DNA of 64,000 nucleotides from Listeria ivanovii subsp. ivanovii (GTDB lineage: Bacteria > Bacillota > Bacilli > Lactobacillales > Listeriaceae): positions 2,464,001-2,528,000 of the forward strand of contig NZ_LT906478.1 of NCBI RefSeq assembly GCF_900187025.1. The letters run 5' to 3'. Below are positions 26,486 through 38,663 of the stretch, in pieces. Position 1 is the stretch's first letter; every line of letters begins with the position of its first letter. The notes beneath the pieces were generated by a model. It was not told where the DNA came from, did not search any database, and saw only the letters and a program-made list of their open reading frames with translations. The position numbers and the translations under genes were made by a program.

Positions 26486-27229
26486 TTAAACAACTTTTTC
26501 CTCTAGCCAAACTAAATCGTCCAAGAAGTAGATTAAATCTTCTTCTAAAATATCTTTTTCACAGTCATTGACAATATCATGACCTGATCCTGCATAGAAA
26601 CACAACTGTTTATCGTCTGTGTGAATGTGTTTGAAAATATAATTGGCGTTATCTGCATCGATTTCTTCATCTTGGCAGCCCTGACCGATCATAGTTGGAA
26701 CGTGAATTTTCTCGATATCTCTTGCAACATTTTTGTAAAAACTAGCACGTGCTTCCGTCATAATGTCAATCTCAGGAAGGTAATTTTTCAACATATTATC
26801 GGCTTCTTGTTCTACTATACCTTGTTTCTTTAATTGTTTAGTTAAATAGTTTTCGATTGGAATATAACGCATTTTGCGGTTCACATTGGCGCATAGTGGA
26901 ACAATCGCTTTTGGTGAAAATGATTCTGCCATTTTGAGTGCAAAAACACCACCCATAGCCACTCCGACAATTGCAATTTCATTATATCCATCTTTTTCAA
27001 GTTGACGATATCCAGCCACCGCATCTTCATACCACATTTCCGGTGTTGTTTTCAAGAAAATAGCGGGTTCATCCCCGTGCCCCCTAAAATTTGGCGCATG
27101 TACTGTGTACCCATTTTCTGCTAGAATTTCTCCAAGTTCTCTTACGTCTTCTGTAGTCCCTGCAAAGCCATGCAAGAGCAAAACAGCACGATTTCCCGCT
27201 TTTAACGTAAAGCTACGATCCGCACTCAT
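26486..27229 (-). CDS. Alpha/beta hydrolase paralogue with Ala in place of the catalytic Ser
   Basis: A 247-residue protein aligning end to end by eye with the carboxylesterase at 25157 (LLLHGFAGTTEDVRELG, APNFRGHGDEP, YAGSGHDIVND). The expected nucleophile elbow G-x-S-x-G reads GVAMGG: codon 91 (26959-26957) is GCT, alanine. A TCT to GCT change is one base. The Asp (QGCQDEEIDA) and His remain. Either the protein is a non-catalytic relative or this allele is inactive. The frame is otherwise intact with a good start. Confidence 0.85.
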   Translation of the reverse strand: MSADRSFTLKAGNRAVLLLHGFAGTTEDVRELGEILAENGYTVHAPNFRGHGDEPAIFLKTTPEMWYEDAVAGYRQLEKDGYNEIAIVGVAMGGVFALKMAESFSPKAIVPLCANVNRKMRYIPIENYLTKQLKKQGIVEQEADNMLKNYLPEIDIMTEARASFYKNVARDIEKIHVPTMIGQGCQDEEIDADNANYIFKHIHTDDKQLCFYAGSGHDIVNDCEKDILEEDLIYFLDDLVWLEEKVV

Positions 27230-27411
27230 TTTTACGCAATCCTCCTAATATCATCACTTTTGTAATCCACTCTATTGTAGCTCATATCAAGTAAATAAGC
27301 TAACTTTTGAGTTCTGACCAATAGACCAATATTAACCCTATCTCTCAAAGTTGTCAAATACTTTTTTCGAATGTTTGAAACACCTTGATATGAAAGGGTT
27401 TTTGGTATATT

Positions 27412-28131
27412 TCAATTGTGAATTTTTGCGTTTAAACCTGCGAAAAAATTATGAATTAATTGTAACAATTGCTTTGGATTTTGCCGCGGTAAAAAATGCG
27501 TTCCATTATTGATAATTTCCATCTCGCCACACTGAACGGAATGAATCATTTTCTGTGTATCTTCCGAAGAAATCATATCAAATTCACCTATTACAGCTAA
27601 AAGTGGCGCACTAATTCTCTCTAAGTCTGCCTCTGACATATGCGGATGATAAATTGTCAAGGCGAGTTGGCGTTTCATTCGATCGAAAAAACGGCTAAAT
27701 GGCGCAAAAACGCATGCTGCTCCATAAGCAACCCGGCAAAATAAATCTGGCAAGAACCGAATTTGATTAACATGATAATTTGTTCCAATAACAACAGATG
27801 CAATTTGGCGACTCGGCTGCATTTTCCCCATTACTAGAGAAATAATCCCACCATCGCTATAGCCAACAACTTTATATTTATCGATTTTTAAATAATCAAG
27901 TAGCGAGAGCATATCTAATGCCATTATTTCAAAATCTAGCGGTGTAGTTCCAGCATCACTTTTACCATGACCTCGGCTATCTACTGCTATCACCATATGA
28001 TCGAGCGCTAAGTCATCTGTTATCTGCTTCATCGCACGGTGACTTTGACCATTTCCATGAATCAAAAGAACCGGTTCGCCTTCTCCTACAATTTTATAAA
28101 ATAAGTTAATTCCGTTGATTTTTGCAATCAT
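27412..28131 (-). CDS. Alpha/beta hydrolase
   Basis: A 239-residue protein with LLIHGNGQSHRAM, nucleophile Ser in VVGYSDGGII, Asp in GEFDMISSED and His in NNGTHFLPRQ, so the triad is complete. Closest in pattern to epoxide hydrolase or haloperoxidase-like and 2-hydroxy-muconate hydrolase folds; no substrate can be given. AAGGAGAA precedes the ATG. The gap between it and the 26486 gene (27230-27411) shows no clear features. Confidence 0.85.
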   Translation of the reverse strand: MIAKINGINLFYKIVGEGEPVLLIHGNGQSHRAMKQITDDLALDHMVIAVDSRGHGKSDAGTTPLDFEIMALDMLSLLDYLKIDKYKVVGYSDGGIISLVMGKMQPSRQIASVVIGTNYHVNQIRFLPDLFCRVAYGAACVFAPFSRFFDRMKRQLALTIYHPHMSEADLERISAPLLAVIGEFDMISSEDTQKMIHSVQCGEMEIINNGTHFLPRQNPKQLLQLIHNFFAGLNAKIHN

Positions 28132-28227
28132 AGAGCATTTCTCCTTGTGGAAACTTTTTCTATCCTTATTTTACACCAGATTATACTTGATTTCCTATAA
28201 AAATGCATTGTTTCTATCGTAGTCAAA

Positions 28228-28272
28228 TGAAAATACGTCTGATTCCATTATTGCTAGAATCAGACGTATTAT
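28228..28272 (-). terminator. Terminator of the 55-residue gene
   Basis: Perfect AATACGTCTGATTC / GAATCAGACGTATT stem followed by TTTC, directly after the stop. Confidence 0.85.
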
Positions 28273-28440
28273 TTATTTCATCAGTCTCCGATGGAATTGT
28301 TGTTGCGGCATATCTGCATGGATGATTTTCTTCGGTACAGAATGCTTCTCGGCTAAGGGGTGGCTTTTTTCATGCACCACAGCGTCTTTGATTTTTGGAG
28401 TTTCGAGCACTTTTGAGGTCTGAGCATTTTTTACTTTCAT
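28273..28440 (-). CDS. Small basic hypothetical protein, 55 residues
   Basis: AGGAGG lies eight bases before ATG 28440. The product runs from MKVKNAQTSKVLETPK to MPQQQFHRRLMK, rich in Lys and His, with no signal peptide or membrane segment. A terminator follows at once, and eno with its own terminator lies upstream. No family is recognised. The good ribosome binding site and flanking terminators support a real gene. Confidence 0.7.
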   Translation of the reverse strand: MKVKNAQTSKVLETPKIKDAVVHEKSHPLAEKHSVPKKIIHADMPQQQFHRRLMK

Positions 28441-28489
28441 CAGCATTACCTCCTCTTCAAAACATTACCCCACTAGTTATTTTTAAAAC

Positions 28490-28530
28490 AGAAAAAACAC
28501 CGCGAAAATTTTACTTTTCGCGGTGTTTAG
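28490..28530 (-). terminator. eno terminator, end of the glycolytic operon
   Basis: AAACACCGCGAAAA / TTTTCGCGGTGTTT perfect stem followed by a TTTTTTC tract. Confidence 0.9.
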
Positions 28531-28547
28531 CGTTTTATTCAATCAAC

Positions 28548-29840
<1,293 letters not shown>

Positions 29841-29963
29841 TTATAATTCTCTCCTTTGTTGGATTCATTTGAATGAAGAAATTAATCATTCAAAGACCCA
29901 TCCGTTTTTAAATTCGTTTTCATTGTAGCTCTGTTTTCTAAAAAACAAAAGCAATAACTAAAA

Positions 29964-31496
29964 TTATTTTTGAATTAAACTTTCGCCTGTCATTTCGGCA
30001 GGTTTTTTAACGCCAAGCAAGTCAAGCATAGTTGGCGCAACGTCAGCCAGACGACCACCTTCACGAAGCGTTACACCTTTTTTCGTTACAATTACAGGAA
30101 CTGGAACGGTAGTGTGTGCTGTATGTGGCTTTCCTTCAGGAGTAGACATTGTTTCAGAATTACCATGGTCGGCAAAAATAATCGCTGATCCACCTTTTTC
30201 TAAAATAAGGTCTACTACACGGCCAAGGTTTTCATCTACTGCTTCGATTGCCTTAATAGTTGGCTCAAGCATACCTGAGTGTCCAACCATGTCTGGGTTT
30301 GCAAAGTTTAAGATAATGGCATCGTGTTTGTCGTTTTTGATGTCTTCCACAAGTGCGTCTGTTACTTCATACGCGCTCATTTCAGGTTGCAAATCGTATG
30401 TTTCTACTTTTGGCGAGTTGATGAGAATTCGGCTTTCACCAGGGAATTCTTCATTTCGTCCACCATTCATAAAGAAGGTAACATGTGGGTATTTTTCTGT
30501 TTCAGCAATACGCAGTTGCGCAAGACCTTCATTAGAAAGTACTTCACCAATTACATTTTTCATTTCAATTGGCTCAAATGCAACTTCTGCAACAATGCTT
30601 GGGTTGTAAAGAGTCATTGTAACGAACTTGATGTTTTTAGGGTGATTTTCACCACGGTCGAAATGGTCCCATTCTTTATCAGTGAACGCGTTAGAAAGTT
30701 GAATCGCTCGGTCAGGACGGAAATTGAAGAAAATAACTGCATCGTTGTCTTTTACTGTTGCAACAGGTTTGCCCTCTTTAGTAATGATAGCTGGAACAAC
30801 GAATTCATCATTTTTGTCATTAGCGTAAGAAGCTTTGACAAGTTCGATTGGATCTTCAAATTTTTCACCTTCAGCGCTTACGATTGCTTTATATGCTTTT
30901 TCAACACGTTCCCAGCGTTTGTCACGATCCATTGCATAGAAGCGGCCAGAAACAGTTGCAATCGCGCCATAGTTTAAATCACTAATGGCTTTTTGTAATG
31001 TTTCTAAATACTCTACAGAAGATTGTGGAGCCACGTCACGTCCATCAAGGAATGCATGGATGTAAACGTTTTTCACGCCTTTGTCTTTGGCTGTTTCAAG
31101 TAGTGCAACGAGGTGATTAATATGACTGTGCACACCGCCGTCTGAAAGTAAGCCAAACAAATGTAGGTCCGAATTGTTTTCTTTTGTATGGGTAAAAGCA
31201 TTGTTTAGGGCTTTATTCTCTTGGAATTCGCCTTCTTCAATTGCTTTATCAATACGTGTTAAGCTTTGGTAGACAATACGTCCAGCTCCGATGTTTGTAT
31301 GGCCAACTTCGGAGTTACCCATTTGACCTTCCGGAAGACCAACGTCAAGTCCAGCAGCTTTAAGTTCCCCGTGAGGAAAATTAGCCCAATAACGGTCAAA
31401 ATTTGGTTTGTTCGCTTGAGCTACAGCATTACCTACTGTTTCTGCACGTTTACCAAAACCATCGAGGATAATAATTGCTACAGGTGATTTACTCAT
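29964..31496 (-). CDS. gpmI: 2,3-bisphosphoglycerate-independent phosphoglycerate mutase
   Basis: A 510-residue manganese enzyme interconverting 3- and 2-phosphoglycerate. IILDGFGKR opens the phosphatase-like domain, [17 protein letters not shown] carries the catalytic Ser, and [10 protein letters not shown] holds metal ligands. It follows tpiA by one base, so translation is probably coupled. Confidence 0.97.
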   Translation of the reverse strand: MSKSPVAIIILDGFGKRAETVGNAVAQANKPNFDRYWANFPHGELKAAGLDVGLPEGQMGNSEVGHTNIGAGRIVYQSLTRIDKAIEEGEFQENKALNNAFTHTKENNSDLHLFGLLSDGGVHSHINHLVALLETAKDKGVKNVYIHAFLDGRDVAPQSSVEYLETLQKAISDLNYGAIATVSGRFYAMDRDKRWERVEKAYKAIVSAEGEKFEDPIELVKASYANDKNDEFVVPAIITKEGKPVATVKDNDAVIFFNFRPDRAIQLSNAFTDKEWDHFDRGENHPKNIKFVTMTLYNPSIVAEVAFEPIEMKNVIGEVLSNEGLAQLRIAETEKYPHVTFFMNGGRNEEFPGESRILINSPKVETYDLQPEMSAYEVTDALVEDIKNDKHDAIILNFANPDMVGHSGMLEPTIKAIEAVDENLGRVVDLILEKGGSAIIFADHGNSETMSTPEGKPHTAHTTVPVPVIVTKKGVTLREGGRLADVAPTMLDLLGVKKPAEMTGESLIQK

Positions 31497-31497
31497 T

Positions 31498-32298
<801 letters not shown>

Positions 32299-33489
32299 TT
32301 ATTTGTCGCTAATGGAAGCAACACCAGGAAGTTCTTTACCTTCAAGATATTCTAGAGAAGCACCGCCACCAGTGGAAATATGTGTAAATTTGTCAGCAAA
32401 ACCTAAGTCCATAGCTGCTGCTGCAGAATCTCCACCACCGATAATTGTAGTTGCATCAGTTAGGTTTGCAATAGCTTCACAAACGCCAATTGTACCTTTA
32501 GCAAAGTTGCTAAGTTCAAATACGCCCATTGGACCATTCCAAACAACTGTTTTAGCACCTTGAAGTTCTTTAGTAAATAAGTCGATTGTAGCTTGACCGA
32601 TATCAAGTCCCATTTCGTCAGCAGGAATACTATCTGCATTCACTGTGTGGAAAGGAGCATCGTTACTGAATTCTTTAGATACCACAGCATCAACTGGTAA
32701 TACTAATTTGTCGCCAGCTTTTTCAAGTAAGCCTTTAGCAAGTTCGACTTTATCTGCTTCTAAAAGAGATTTACCGATTTCTTGACCTTGAGCTGCCATG
32801 AAAGTGAAAGTCATTCCGCCACCAACAAGTACTTTGTCTGCTTTTGTAAGTAAGTTTTCAATAACACCGATTTTGTCAGAAACTTTAGCGCCACCTAGGA
32901 TTGCTACTAGAGGACGAGCTGGATTGTCAACTACACCGCCGATAAATTTGATTTCTTTCTCCATCAAAAATCCTGCCGCTGATTCTAGGTTAGAAGCGAT
33001 TCCAACGTTAGACGCGTGCGCACGGTGAGCAGTACCAAAAGCGTCATTTACGAAAACGTCGCCTAGGCTAGCCCAGTATTTTCCAAGTTCTGGATCATTT
33101 TTGCTTTCTTTTTTACCGTCGATATCTTCAAAACGTGTATTTTCAAAAAGAAGTACTTCGCCGTCTTTTAACTCAGCAATTGCTTTTTCAAGTTCTGGAC
33201 CACGAGTAGTAGGAACGAATTTCACTTCTTTACCAAGTAATTCGCTTAAACGAGCGGCTACTGGACGAAGAGATTTCCCTTCTTTATCTTCTTCCGTTTT
33301 TACTTTTCCAAGGTGAGAAAATAGGATTGCTTTGCCGTTTTGTTCTAAGATGTATTCGATAGTTGGAAGTGCGGCTACAATACGGTTATCGTTAGTGATT
33401 TTACCGTCTTTCATTGGCACGTTAAAGTCAACACGAACTAAAACTTTTTTGTCTTTTAAATCTATATCAGTTACAACTTTTTTAGCCAT
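32299..33489 (-). CDS. pgk: Phosphoglycerate kinase
   Basis: A 396-residue kinase making ATP and 3-phosphoglycerate from 1,3-bisphosphoglycerate. N-terminal [14 protein letters not shown], the substrate-binding HLGK, and nucleotide-binding [15 protein letters not shown] and [10 protein letters not shown] are visible. It follows gap after a 134-base gap that holds a hairpin. Confidence 0.98.
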   Translation of the reverse strand: MAKKVVTDIDLKDKKVLVRVDFNVPMKDGKITNDNRIVAALPTIEYILEQNGKAILFSHLGKVKTEEDKEGKSLRPVAARLSELLGKEVKFVPTTRGPELEKAIAELKDGEVLLFENTRFEDIDGKKESKNDPELGKYWASLGDVFVNDAFGTAHRAHASNVGIASNLESAAGFLMEKEIKFIGGVVDNPARPLVAILGGAKVSDKIGVIENLLTKADKVLVGGGMTFTFMAAQGQEIGKSLLEADKVELAKGLLEKAGDKLVLPVDAVVSKEFSNDAPFHTVNADSIPADEMGLDIGQATIDLFTKELQGAKTVVWNGPMGVFELSNFAKGTIGVCEAIANLTDATTIIGGGDSAAAAMDLGFADKFTHISTGGGASLEYLEGKELPGVASISDK

Positions 33490-33540
33490 TTTAGAGTTCC
33501 TCCATTGATTTTAAAGGATTAGGGTTGCCCCGTTATTTCA

Positions 33541-33578
33541 GAAAATAAGCGGAAACAATAGTGTCTCCGCTTATTCTT
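33541..33578 (-). other. Hairpin between gap and pgk
   Basis: AATAAGCGGA / TCCGCTTATT stem followed by TTC rather than a long T run. It could be a leaky terminator or an mRNA 3' stabiliser that sets gap expression above the distal genes. Confidence 0.6.
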
Positions 33579-33623
33579 GTTATTGCTGAAGTAACAAGCG
33601 CTTCAGTAAAATGAATCTGCTAA

Positions 33624-34634
33624 TTATTTAGCAATTTTTGCAAAGTATTCTAAAGTACGTACTAATTGAGCAGTGTAGCTCATTTCGTTATCGTACCAAG
33701 CTACAGTTTTAACTAATTGTTGATCGCCAACTGTAAGAACTTTTGTTTGAGTTTCGTCAAATAAAGAACCGAAAGTCATACCTTTGATATCAGAAGAAAC
33801 GATTGCGTCATTAGTGTAACCGAATGTTTCTGGATCAGAAGCTGCTTCCATAGCTGCATTTACTTCATCAACAGTAACTTTTTTGTTAAGAACTGTTACT
33901 AATTCAGTAAGGGAACCAGTTGGAACTGGAACACGTTGAGCTGCTCCGTCTAATTTACCTTTAAGGCTTGGTAATACTTCACCGATAGCTTTTGCAGCAC
34001 CAGTTGTATTAGGGATGATATTTTCTGCAGCAGCACGAGCACGACGGAAGTCACCTTTTGGATGTGGAGCGTCTAATGTATTTTGGTCACCAGTGTATGC
34101 GTGAATTGTAGTCATTAGGCCTTCAACAACACCAAATTTGTCTTCTAAAACTTTAGCCATTGGAGCTAAACAGTTAGTAGTACAGCTTGCACCAGAAATA
34201 ACTGTTTCAGTTCCGTCTAATGTTTCATGGTTTACATTGTAAACGATTGTTTTCATGTCGCCAGTTGCTGGAGCGGAGATAACAACTTTTTTAGCGCCAG
34301 CTTTAATGTGTAATTCAGCTTTGTCTTGTGCTGTGAAGAAACCAGTACATTCAAGAACGATGTCTACTCCTAGTTCACCCCATGGAAGTTCTTCTGGGTT
34401 ACGGTTAGCTAATACTTTAACTTCTTTACCGTTTACTTTGAAGAAACCATCATGTACTTCTACTTCACCGTCAAAACGGCCTTGAGTTGTATCATATTTT
34501 AACAGATGAGCTAACATTTTAGCGTCTGTTAAGTCATTGATTGCAACAACTTCAATTCCTTCCACATTTTGAATACGACGGAATGCTAGACGTCCGATAC
34601 GTCCAAAACCATTAATACCAACTTTAACTGTCAT
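33624..34634 (-). CDS. gap: Glyceraldehyde-3-phosphate dehydrogenase
   Basis: A 336-residue NAD-dependent glycolytic enzyme. NAD site [15 protein letters not shown], catalytic Cys in [12 protein letters not shown] and C-terminal [16 protein letters not shown]. It is the first enzyme gene after cggR, 32 bases downstream of it. Confidence 0.98.
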   Translation of the reverse strand: MTVKVGINGFGRIGRLAFRRIQNVEGIEVVAINDLTDAKMLAHLLKYDTTQGRFDGEVEVHDGFFKVNGKEVKVLANRNPEELPWGELGVDIVLECTGFFTAQDKAELHIKAGAKKVVISAPATGDMKTIVYNVNHETLDGTETVISGASCTTNCLAPMAKVLEDKFGVVEGLMTTIHAYTGDQNTLDAPHPKGDFRRARAAAENIIPNTTGAAKAIGEVLPSLKGKLDGAAQRVPVPTGSLTELVTVLNKKVTVDEVNAAMEAASDPETFGYTNDAIVSSDIKGMTFGSLFDETQTKVLTVGDQQLVKTVAWYDNEMSYTAQLVRTLEYFAKIAK

Positions 34635-34666
34635 AAGTCAATTTCCTCCTTGAAAATAGTGTTTTT

Positions 34667-35713
34667 TTATTTCAAAAGGGTATTACTCCCTTTTAAAAGC
34701 GTCTTTGCTGCTCCTTCATCCGTAATTAAAATCGTATTTTTGGGAGCACTCTTCATATACGATTTGATTGCTTTGGCTTTCGATGTACCACCTGCAACAG
34801 CGATAATGTGCGGGATTTGCGCTAAGTCTTCAAATTGAAGACCGAATGTAGGGACCTTATGTACAACCTCGCCTTGTTCATCAAAATAATAGCCAAATGC
34901 TTCACCAACAGCTTTACGATGGATGATTTTTTCAAGTACATCTTCGCTGGTATGTCTGCGTTTCGCCATAGCGAGTGCATCACCAATGCCTAAAATAATT
35001 GCATTTGCGGATTGTACTAATCGTAAACCTTCTTGAATTGCCGGTTCTTTCAGTAATGAACGATAGGCTTCTTCGCCAAGTTGTTCAGGTACATAGAGAA
35101 CTCGGTGCTTGGTGTTCGTCTTTGTTGCCATCTTATCACAAATTGTATTCGCTTGATTGTCAAGGTCTTCACCAATACCTCCACGACCGGGAACGAACAG
35201 TAATTCTCTGCCTTTTGCAAAATCAGTTGTCATCATTTCGGCAACAGTTGCCATTGTAGAGCCGCCCATAACTGCGACGATGTTTCTTTTTTCAGTGAGC
35301 GCCATGTCTAATTGTTCTACTGCCACACGACCCATTTCCTCGCGAACCCATGGCGTATCATCACTATCACCTTGCACTACCAAGCATTTTTTGATTTGCA
35401 ATTTTTTTGCTAACTGCTCTTCCATCGAATGTAACCCTGAAAGCTGATTCATGACACTTTCTAAATCACGAAAAACAATCAAACCTTCTTTTGTAACGGT
35501 CATTCCGGATGAAGCAATTTCTACTAACCCTTGCGCTTTCAAAAATTCCACTTCACCGCGAAGGACTCGTTCACTCATACCAAGCATTCCGGCAAGTGTG
35601 CGTCTTCCAACTGGTTCAGAAAAATAAATCGAGCGTAGGATTTGATAGCGTTTTTGCATAATCATTAAAACGTCGGGCAATAACTTTTTCTGAATGTTAA
35701 TTAGGTCTGACAT
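34667..35713 (-). CDS. cggR: Central glycolytic genes regulator
   Basis: A 348-residue SorC-family repressor with an N-terminal winged helix (RRTLAGMLGMSERVLRGEVE) and a sugar-phosphate-binding domain (VMGGSTMATVAEMM, FVPGRGGIGEDLDNQANTIC in part). CggR represses its own operon and is released by fructose 1,6-bisphosphate. The operator upstream keeps the Bacillus layout. Confidence 0.97.
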   Translation of the reverse strand: MSDLINIQKKLLPDVLMIMQKRYQILRSIYFSEPVGRRTLAGMLGMSERVLRGEVEFLKAQGLVEIASSGMTVTKEGLIVFRDLESVMNQLSGLHSMEEQLAKKLQIKKCLVVQGDSDDTPWVREEMGRVAVEQLDMALTEKRNIVAVMGGSTMATVAEMMTTDFAKGRELLFVPGRGGIGEDLDNQANTICDKMATKTNTKHRVLYVPEQLGEEAYRSLLKEPAIQEGLRLVQSANAIILGIGDALAMAKRRHTSEDVLEKIIHRKAVGEAFGYYFDEQGEVVHKVPTFGLQFEDLAQIPHIIAVAGGTSKAKAIKSYMKSAPKNTILITDEGAAKTLLKGSNTLLK

Positions 35714-35734
35714 TTTTAATTGCTCCTCATCTTT

Positions 35735-35771
35735 GGACGCTTATCGACCCACTTAGCCATATGGCGTCCCG
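35735..35771 (-). promoter_or_regulatory. CggR operator
   Basis: On the minus strand the site reads CGGGAC-N6-TGGC-N4-TGGGTC-N6-CGTC, the exact architecture of the Bacillus subtilis operator (CGGGAC-N6-TGTC-N4, twice) with a few substitutions. It lies between promoter and cggR start. Confidence 0.85.
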
Positions 35772-35819
35772 TTAGAACTAAAAAAAGTAGAGATAGAGGT
35801 TTAACGTACCTTTCAAGAC

Positions 35820-35848
35820 TATTAAACTAAGCTAGTTCAGCTTGTCAA
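35820..35848 (-). promoter_or_regulatory. cggR operon promoter
   Basis: TTGACA (35843-35848) and TTAATA (35820-35825) with a 17-base spacer on the minus strand, upstream of the operator. From 35849 to 36106 I see no gene or further feature. Confidence 0.75.
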
Positions 35849-36106
35849 CAATGTGTCTCTCAATGTGTTTTTTACCCCTTCTCTTTTTGCTTACATCGGT
35901 GAAACTTCTTTATTGTTCTTTTACTACCCTACGTTCCCTATTCTAACAGTCTTAGCGTAATTCTTCAAGTGTTAAGTGGGACATTTATGAAATCTTCACC
36001 TAGAATTTACAATTGATTTTCTTCTCGCAAACTTCTAAATAGGCTATATTAGTTGTTTTCCACCTCTCTTAAAAATGAAACATGCTCTCAATGATTTTTT
36101 TATTTT

Positions 36107-36158
36107 TAAAAGACGTTTTTTGTCCCACAGCCTACTCTTAGGGCAAAAAACGTCTTTT
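36107..36158 (-). terminator. rpoN terminator
   Basis: AAAAGACGTTTTTTG / CAAAAAACGTCTTTT perfect stem overlapping the end of rpoN, with A and T tracts. Confidence 0.85.
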
Positions 36159-37500
36159 AAAATCTTTTTCTTTTAGATGATGATGGAATATTTAGTTCTA
36201 AACGATATTTAGCAATCGCTCTTCTAGAAACTTGAATTTCTTTATCTGCTAACATATCTACTATTTTTTGATCAGAAAGTGGCTTTAATTTATCTTCTGC
36301 GGATACGAATTCTTGCACAAATTTTTTAATCGTCGTGCTGGAAACATCTCCTAAATTCTCATTTTCAGAGGACTTTTTCTGTAATCCAGATGCAAAGAAA
36401 CGCTTCAATTCGTATACACCTGTACTTGTTTCCATATATTTGCCATTTACTGCACGACTAACGGTAGATTCATGAACACCTAATTCTTCTGCTACTTCTT
36501 TCAAAGTTAACGGCTGTAAATGCGCTGAATTATCTAAGAAATAGGCTTTCTGGTGTTGCACAATTGCTTCCCCCACGCGCTGTAAAGTGTTTTCTCGTTG
36601 TTCAATTCCTTTTTTAATCCAATCAAATTCTCCCGCTTTTTCTCTTAAGAATTGCGCAACATCTTTTTCTTCGGTTGCGCGCATCGTTTTATAATAAGTA
36701 GCCTGGAAGCGAACTTGCGGTAAAAATTGTTTCGCAAGTGTGACAGCTAGTTCCTTATCTTTTTGTAATAAAATTAAGTCTGGCACTACATATTGCACGC
36801 GTTCCGATTCAAATTCAGAACCTGGCTTTGGATTTAAAGTTTGAATATAATCGGATACTTCTTGAATATCTTGCAAACTAACATCCATTTCTGTGGCAAT
36901 CTTCTTCCATTTTTTCTCGGCAAATTCTGTGAAGTACTTTTGAATAACATCATACGCGATATAAGGAGCATCAGGGGACCGCTCGATTTGTAGTAAGATA
37001 CATTCGCACGCATCTCTTGCTCCAACACCAGCTGGTTCCATGCTTTGTAAAATCTCAAGCCCTTCTAATACGCTTGAATCATCCGTCAAAAGCGCAGCCC
37101 TGACATCTTCTAAATCAATTTGTAAATAACCACTATCGCTTAAACTTTCTATTAAATATAACACAATTATTTTGTGTGTTTGTGTCACGTTCATTAATTG
37201 CAACTGTTCTTTTAGCGCATCAGCTAAAGTCAACTTATTATCTGCAATTTGTTCTAGCCAGTCTGTATCATCTGAACTTCCAGAACTTTTACGGCTGCTA
37301 TAAGAAAAATCTGTTCCAATATCTGAGCCTGGAATCACTTCAATTAATGGGTTTTCAAGTGCTTTATCTTCTAAAAATGCCATTAAATCAACTGTTGTGA
37401 ACTGTAGCATAGCAATAGACTGTGACAATTGTTGCGTCATATTTAATTTCAGCGATTGTTTTTGTTGTTGCTTTTGGACGAAATTAGATTCTAAACGCAC
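36157..37500 (-). CDS. rpoN: RNA polymerase sigma-54 factor
   Basis: A 447-residue sigma-54 (SigL). The start is GTG 37500, with GGAGG seven bases upstream and the product beginning (M)RLESNFVQKQQQKQS; the frame runs 20 codons further up without support. Region I is glutamine-rich (LNMTQQLSQSIAMLQ), a core-binding region follows, then the HTH (LKEVAEELGVHESTVSRAV) and the RpoN box (SRRAIAKYR). It needs enhancer-binding activators and in Listeria controls several PTS operons. No target or activator lies next to it. Confidence 0.96.
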   Translation of the reverse strand: MRLESNFVQKQQQKQSLKLNMTQQLSQSIAMLQFTTVDLMAFLEDKALENPLIEVIPGSDIGTDFSYSSRKSSGSSDDTDWLEQIADNKLTLADALKEQLQLMNVTQTHKIIVLYLIESLSDSGYLQIDLEDVRAALLTDDSSVLEGLEILQSMEPAGVGARDACECILLQIERSPDAPYIAYDVIQKYFTEFAEKKWKKIATEMDVSLQDIQEVSDYIQTLNPKPGSEFESERVQYVVPDLILLQKDKELAVTLAKQFLPQVRFQATYYKTMRATEEKDVAQFLREKAGEFDWIKKGIEQRENTLQRVGEAIVQHQKAYFLDNSAHLQPLTLKEVAEELGVHESTVSRAVNGKYMETSTGVYELKRFFASGLQKKSSENENLGDVSSTTIKKFVQEFVSAEDKLKPLSDQKIVDMLADKEIQVSRRAIAKYRLELNIPSSSKRKRF

Positions 37501-37621
37501 ATTAAAACCTCCATTAAAAATCAGCTTGATATTTTTATACCAAACTAAATGATATCCCATTCCTATTTGTTATTATAACACGGGGATTTTCAAATTACAG
37601 TAGATTCTGTTTATTCCATCG

Positions 37622-37657
37622 CAAAAAATCCAAGTGCGCAACTAACACTTGGATTTA
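37622..37657 (-). terminator. Dipeptidase gene terminator
   Basis: AAATCCAAGTG / CACTTGGATTT stem followed by TTTTGCG on the minus strand. Confidence 0.8.
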
Positions 37658-37659
37658 AA

Positions 37660-38586
37660 TTAGTTTGGTAAATGATTTAAAAAATTCTGAGAAGCAAACC
37701 CTGCTACTTCTTCTTTGGTAAAGTTTTTTTCTAGCACTTTCAAGAATGCTTGATATTTCGAAGCGTTTTCCAGCCCTTTAACATGGGCTGAAATTCCATC
37801 AAAGTCAGAACCAAAACCAATGTTTTTAACTCCTCCTAATTCACAAATATGGTCAATATGGCGAATAACATCCTCTATATCAGCGACGCCAGAATTAGTT
37901 GTGAACAATGGATGGAAAATCACATGAACCATCGCATCATGTTCAATCATTGCCTTAATTTGATCATCATCTAAATTTCGTGGATGTGAACAAATCGCCT
38001 TTGCACTAGAATGACTAGCAATCACAAATTCAGCTTCCTCCAAAGTATCCCAGAAAGCTTTCACACTTAAATGCGAAACATCTGTAAATATTTTTCGGTC
38101 GTTTAAAAGGCGAATAATTTCTTTGCCGAAATGTGTCAAGCCAGCACCACGTTCTTCCATAATTCCATCCGCTGCTAGATTGGCGTTATTCCAAGTCAAA
38201 CCGACAGATAATACACCTGCATCGAGTAATTGTGTTAATTTATCCATATCATGTCCAATTGGCTCAATGCCTTCCAATGTAAGCATAGCACCAATCTTCT
38301 CTTCTGGAAAATTTTCTAAATCGCTCCATTTTTTCACTTGGCGAATTATCCCACCTTTGTGAAGCACATGTTGTTTGAAAATATTAACTTGCTCCACCGC
38401 TTTTTTCCATTTATGCTCTACTGGCACACAGTCATCAAGAAAAATCGCAAACCCTTGTAGTAACATCTTTGCCTCTATAAGTCGTTCAAAATTCACATCT
38501 AGTTCTGCCGCATCTTGGAAAGTGTATTTTCCTTTTCCAGCTTGCAATTTATAAAGCACATCACAGTGTGTATCAATTACTCTCAT
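37660..38586 (-). CDS. Membrane-type dipeptidase (peptidase M19 family)
   Basis: A 308-residue zinc dipeptidase-like protein. The metal site begins [11 protein letters not shown] (H-x-D), continues with LEGIEPIG (bridging Glu), [12 protein letters not shown] and [16 protein letters not shown], and ends IGFGSDFDG. Family members hydrolyse dipeptides, including D-amino-acid ones. No signal peptide, so it is probably cytosolic. AGGAGG-type ribosome binding site. Confidence 0.9.
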   Translation of the reverse strand: MRVIDTHCDVLYKLQAGKGKYTFQDAAELDVNFERLIEAKMLLQGFAIFLDDCVPVEHKWKKAVEQVNIFKQHVLHKGGIIRQVKKWSDLENFPEEKIGAMLTLEGIEPIGHDMDKLTQLLDAGVLSVGLTWNNANLAADGIMEERGAGLTHFGKEIIRLLNDRKIFTDVSHLSVKAFWDTLEEAEFVIASHSSAKAICSHPRNLDDDQIKAMIEHDAMVHVIFHPLFTTNSGVADIEDVIRHIDHICELGGVKNIGFGSDFDGISAHVKGLENASKYQAFLKVLEKNFTKEEVAGFASQNFLNHLPN

Positions 38587-38663
38587 TTTCTGTCGTTCCT
38601 CCTTTTAGATACATCTATTATATACTTTTCGGAGGATTAGACAAGCGATTTTAAAAAATGGAT

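Noticed and set aside
30112-30977. Long plus-strand frames (165 and 217 codons) opposite gpmI
   Set aside because: They are antisense shadows of a highly conserved, codon-biased gene; no ribosome binding site and no family pattern.
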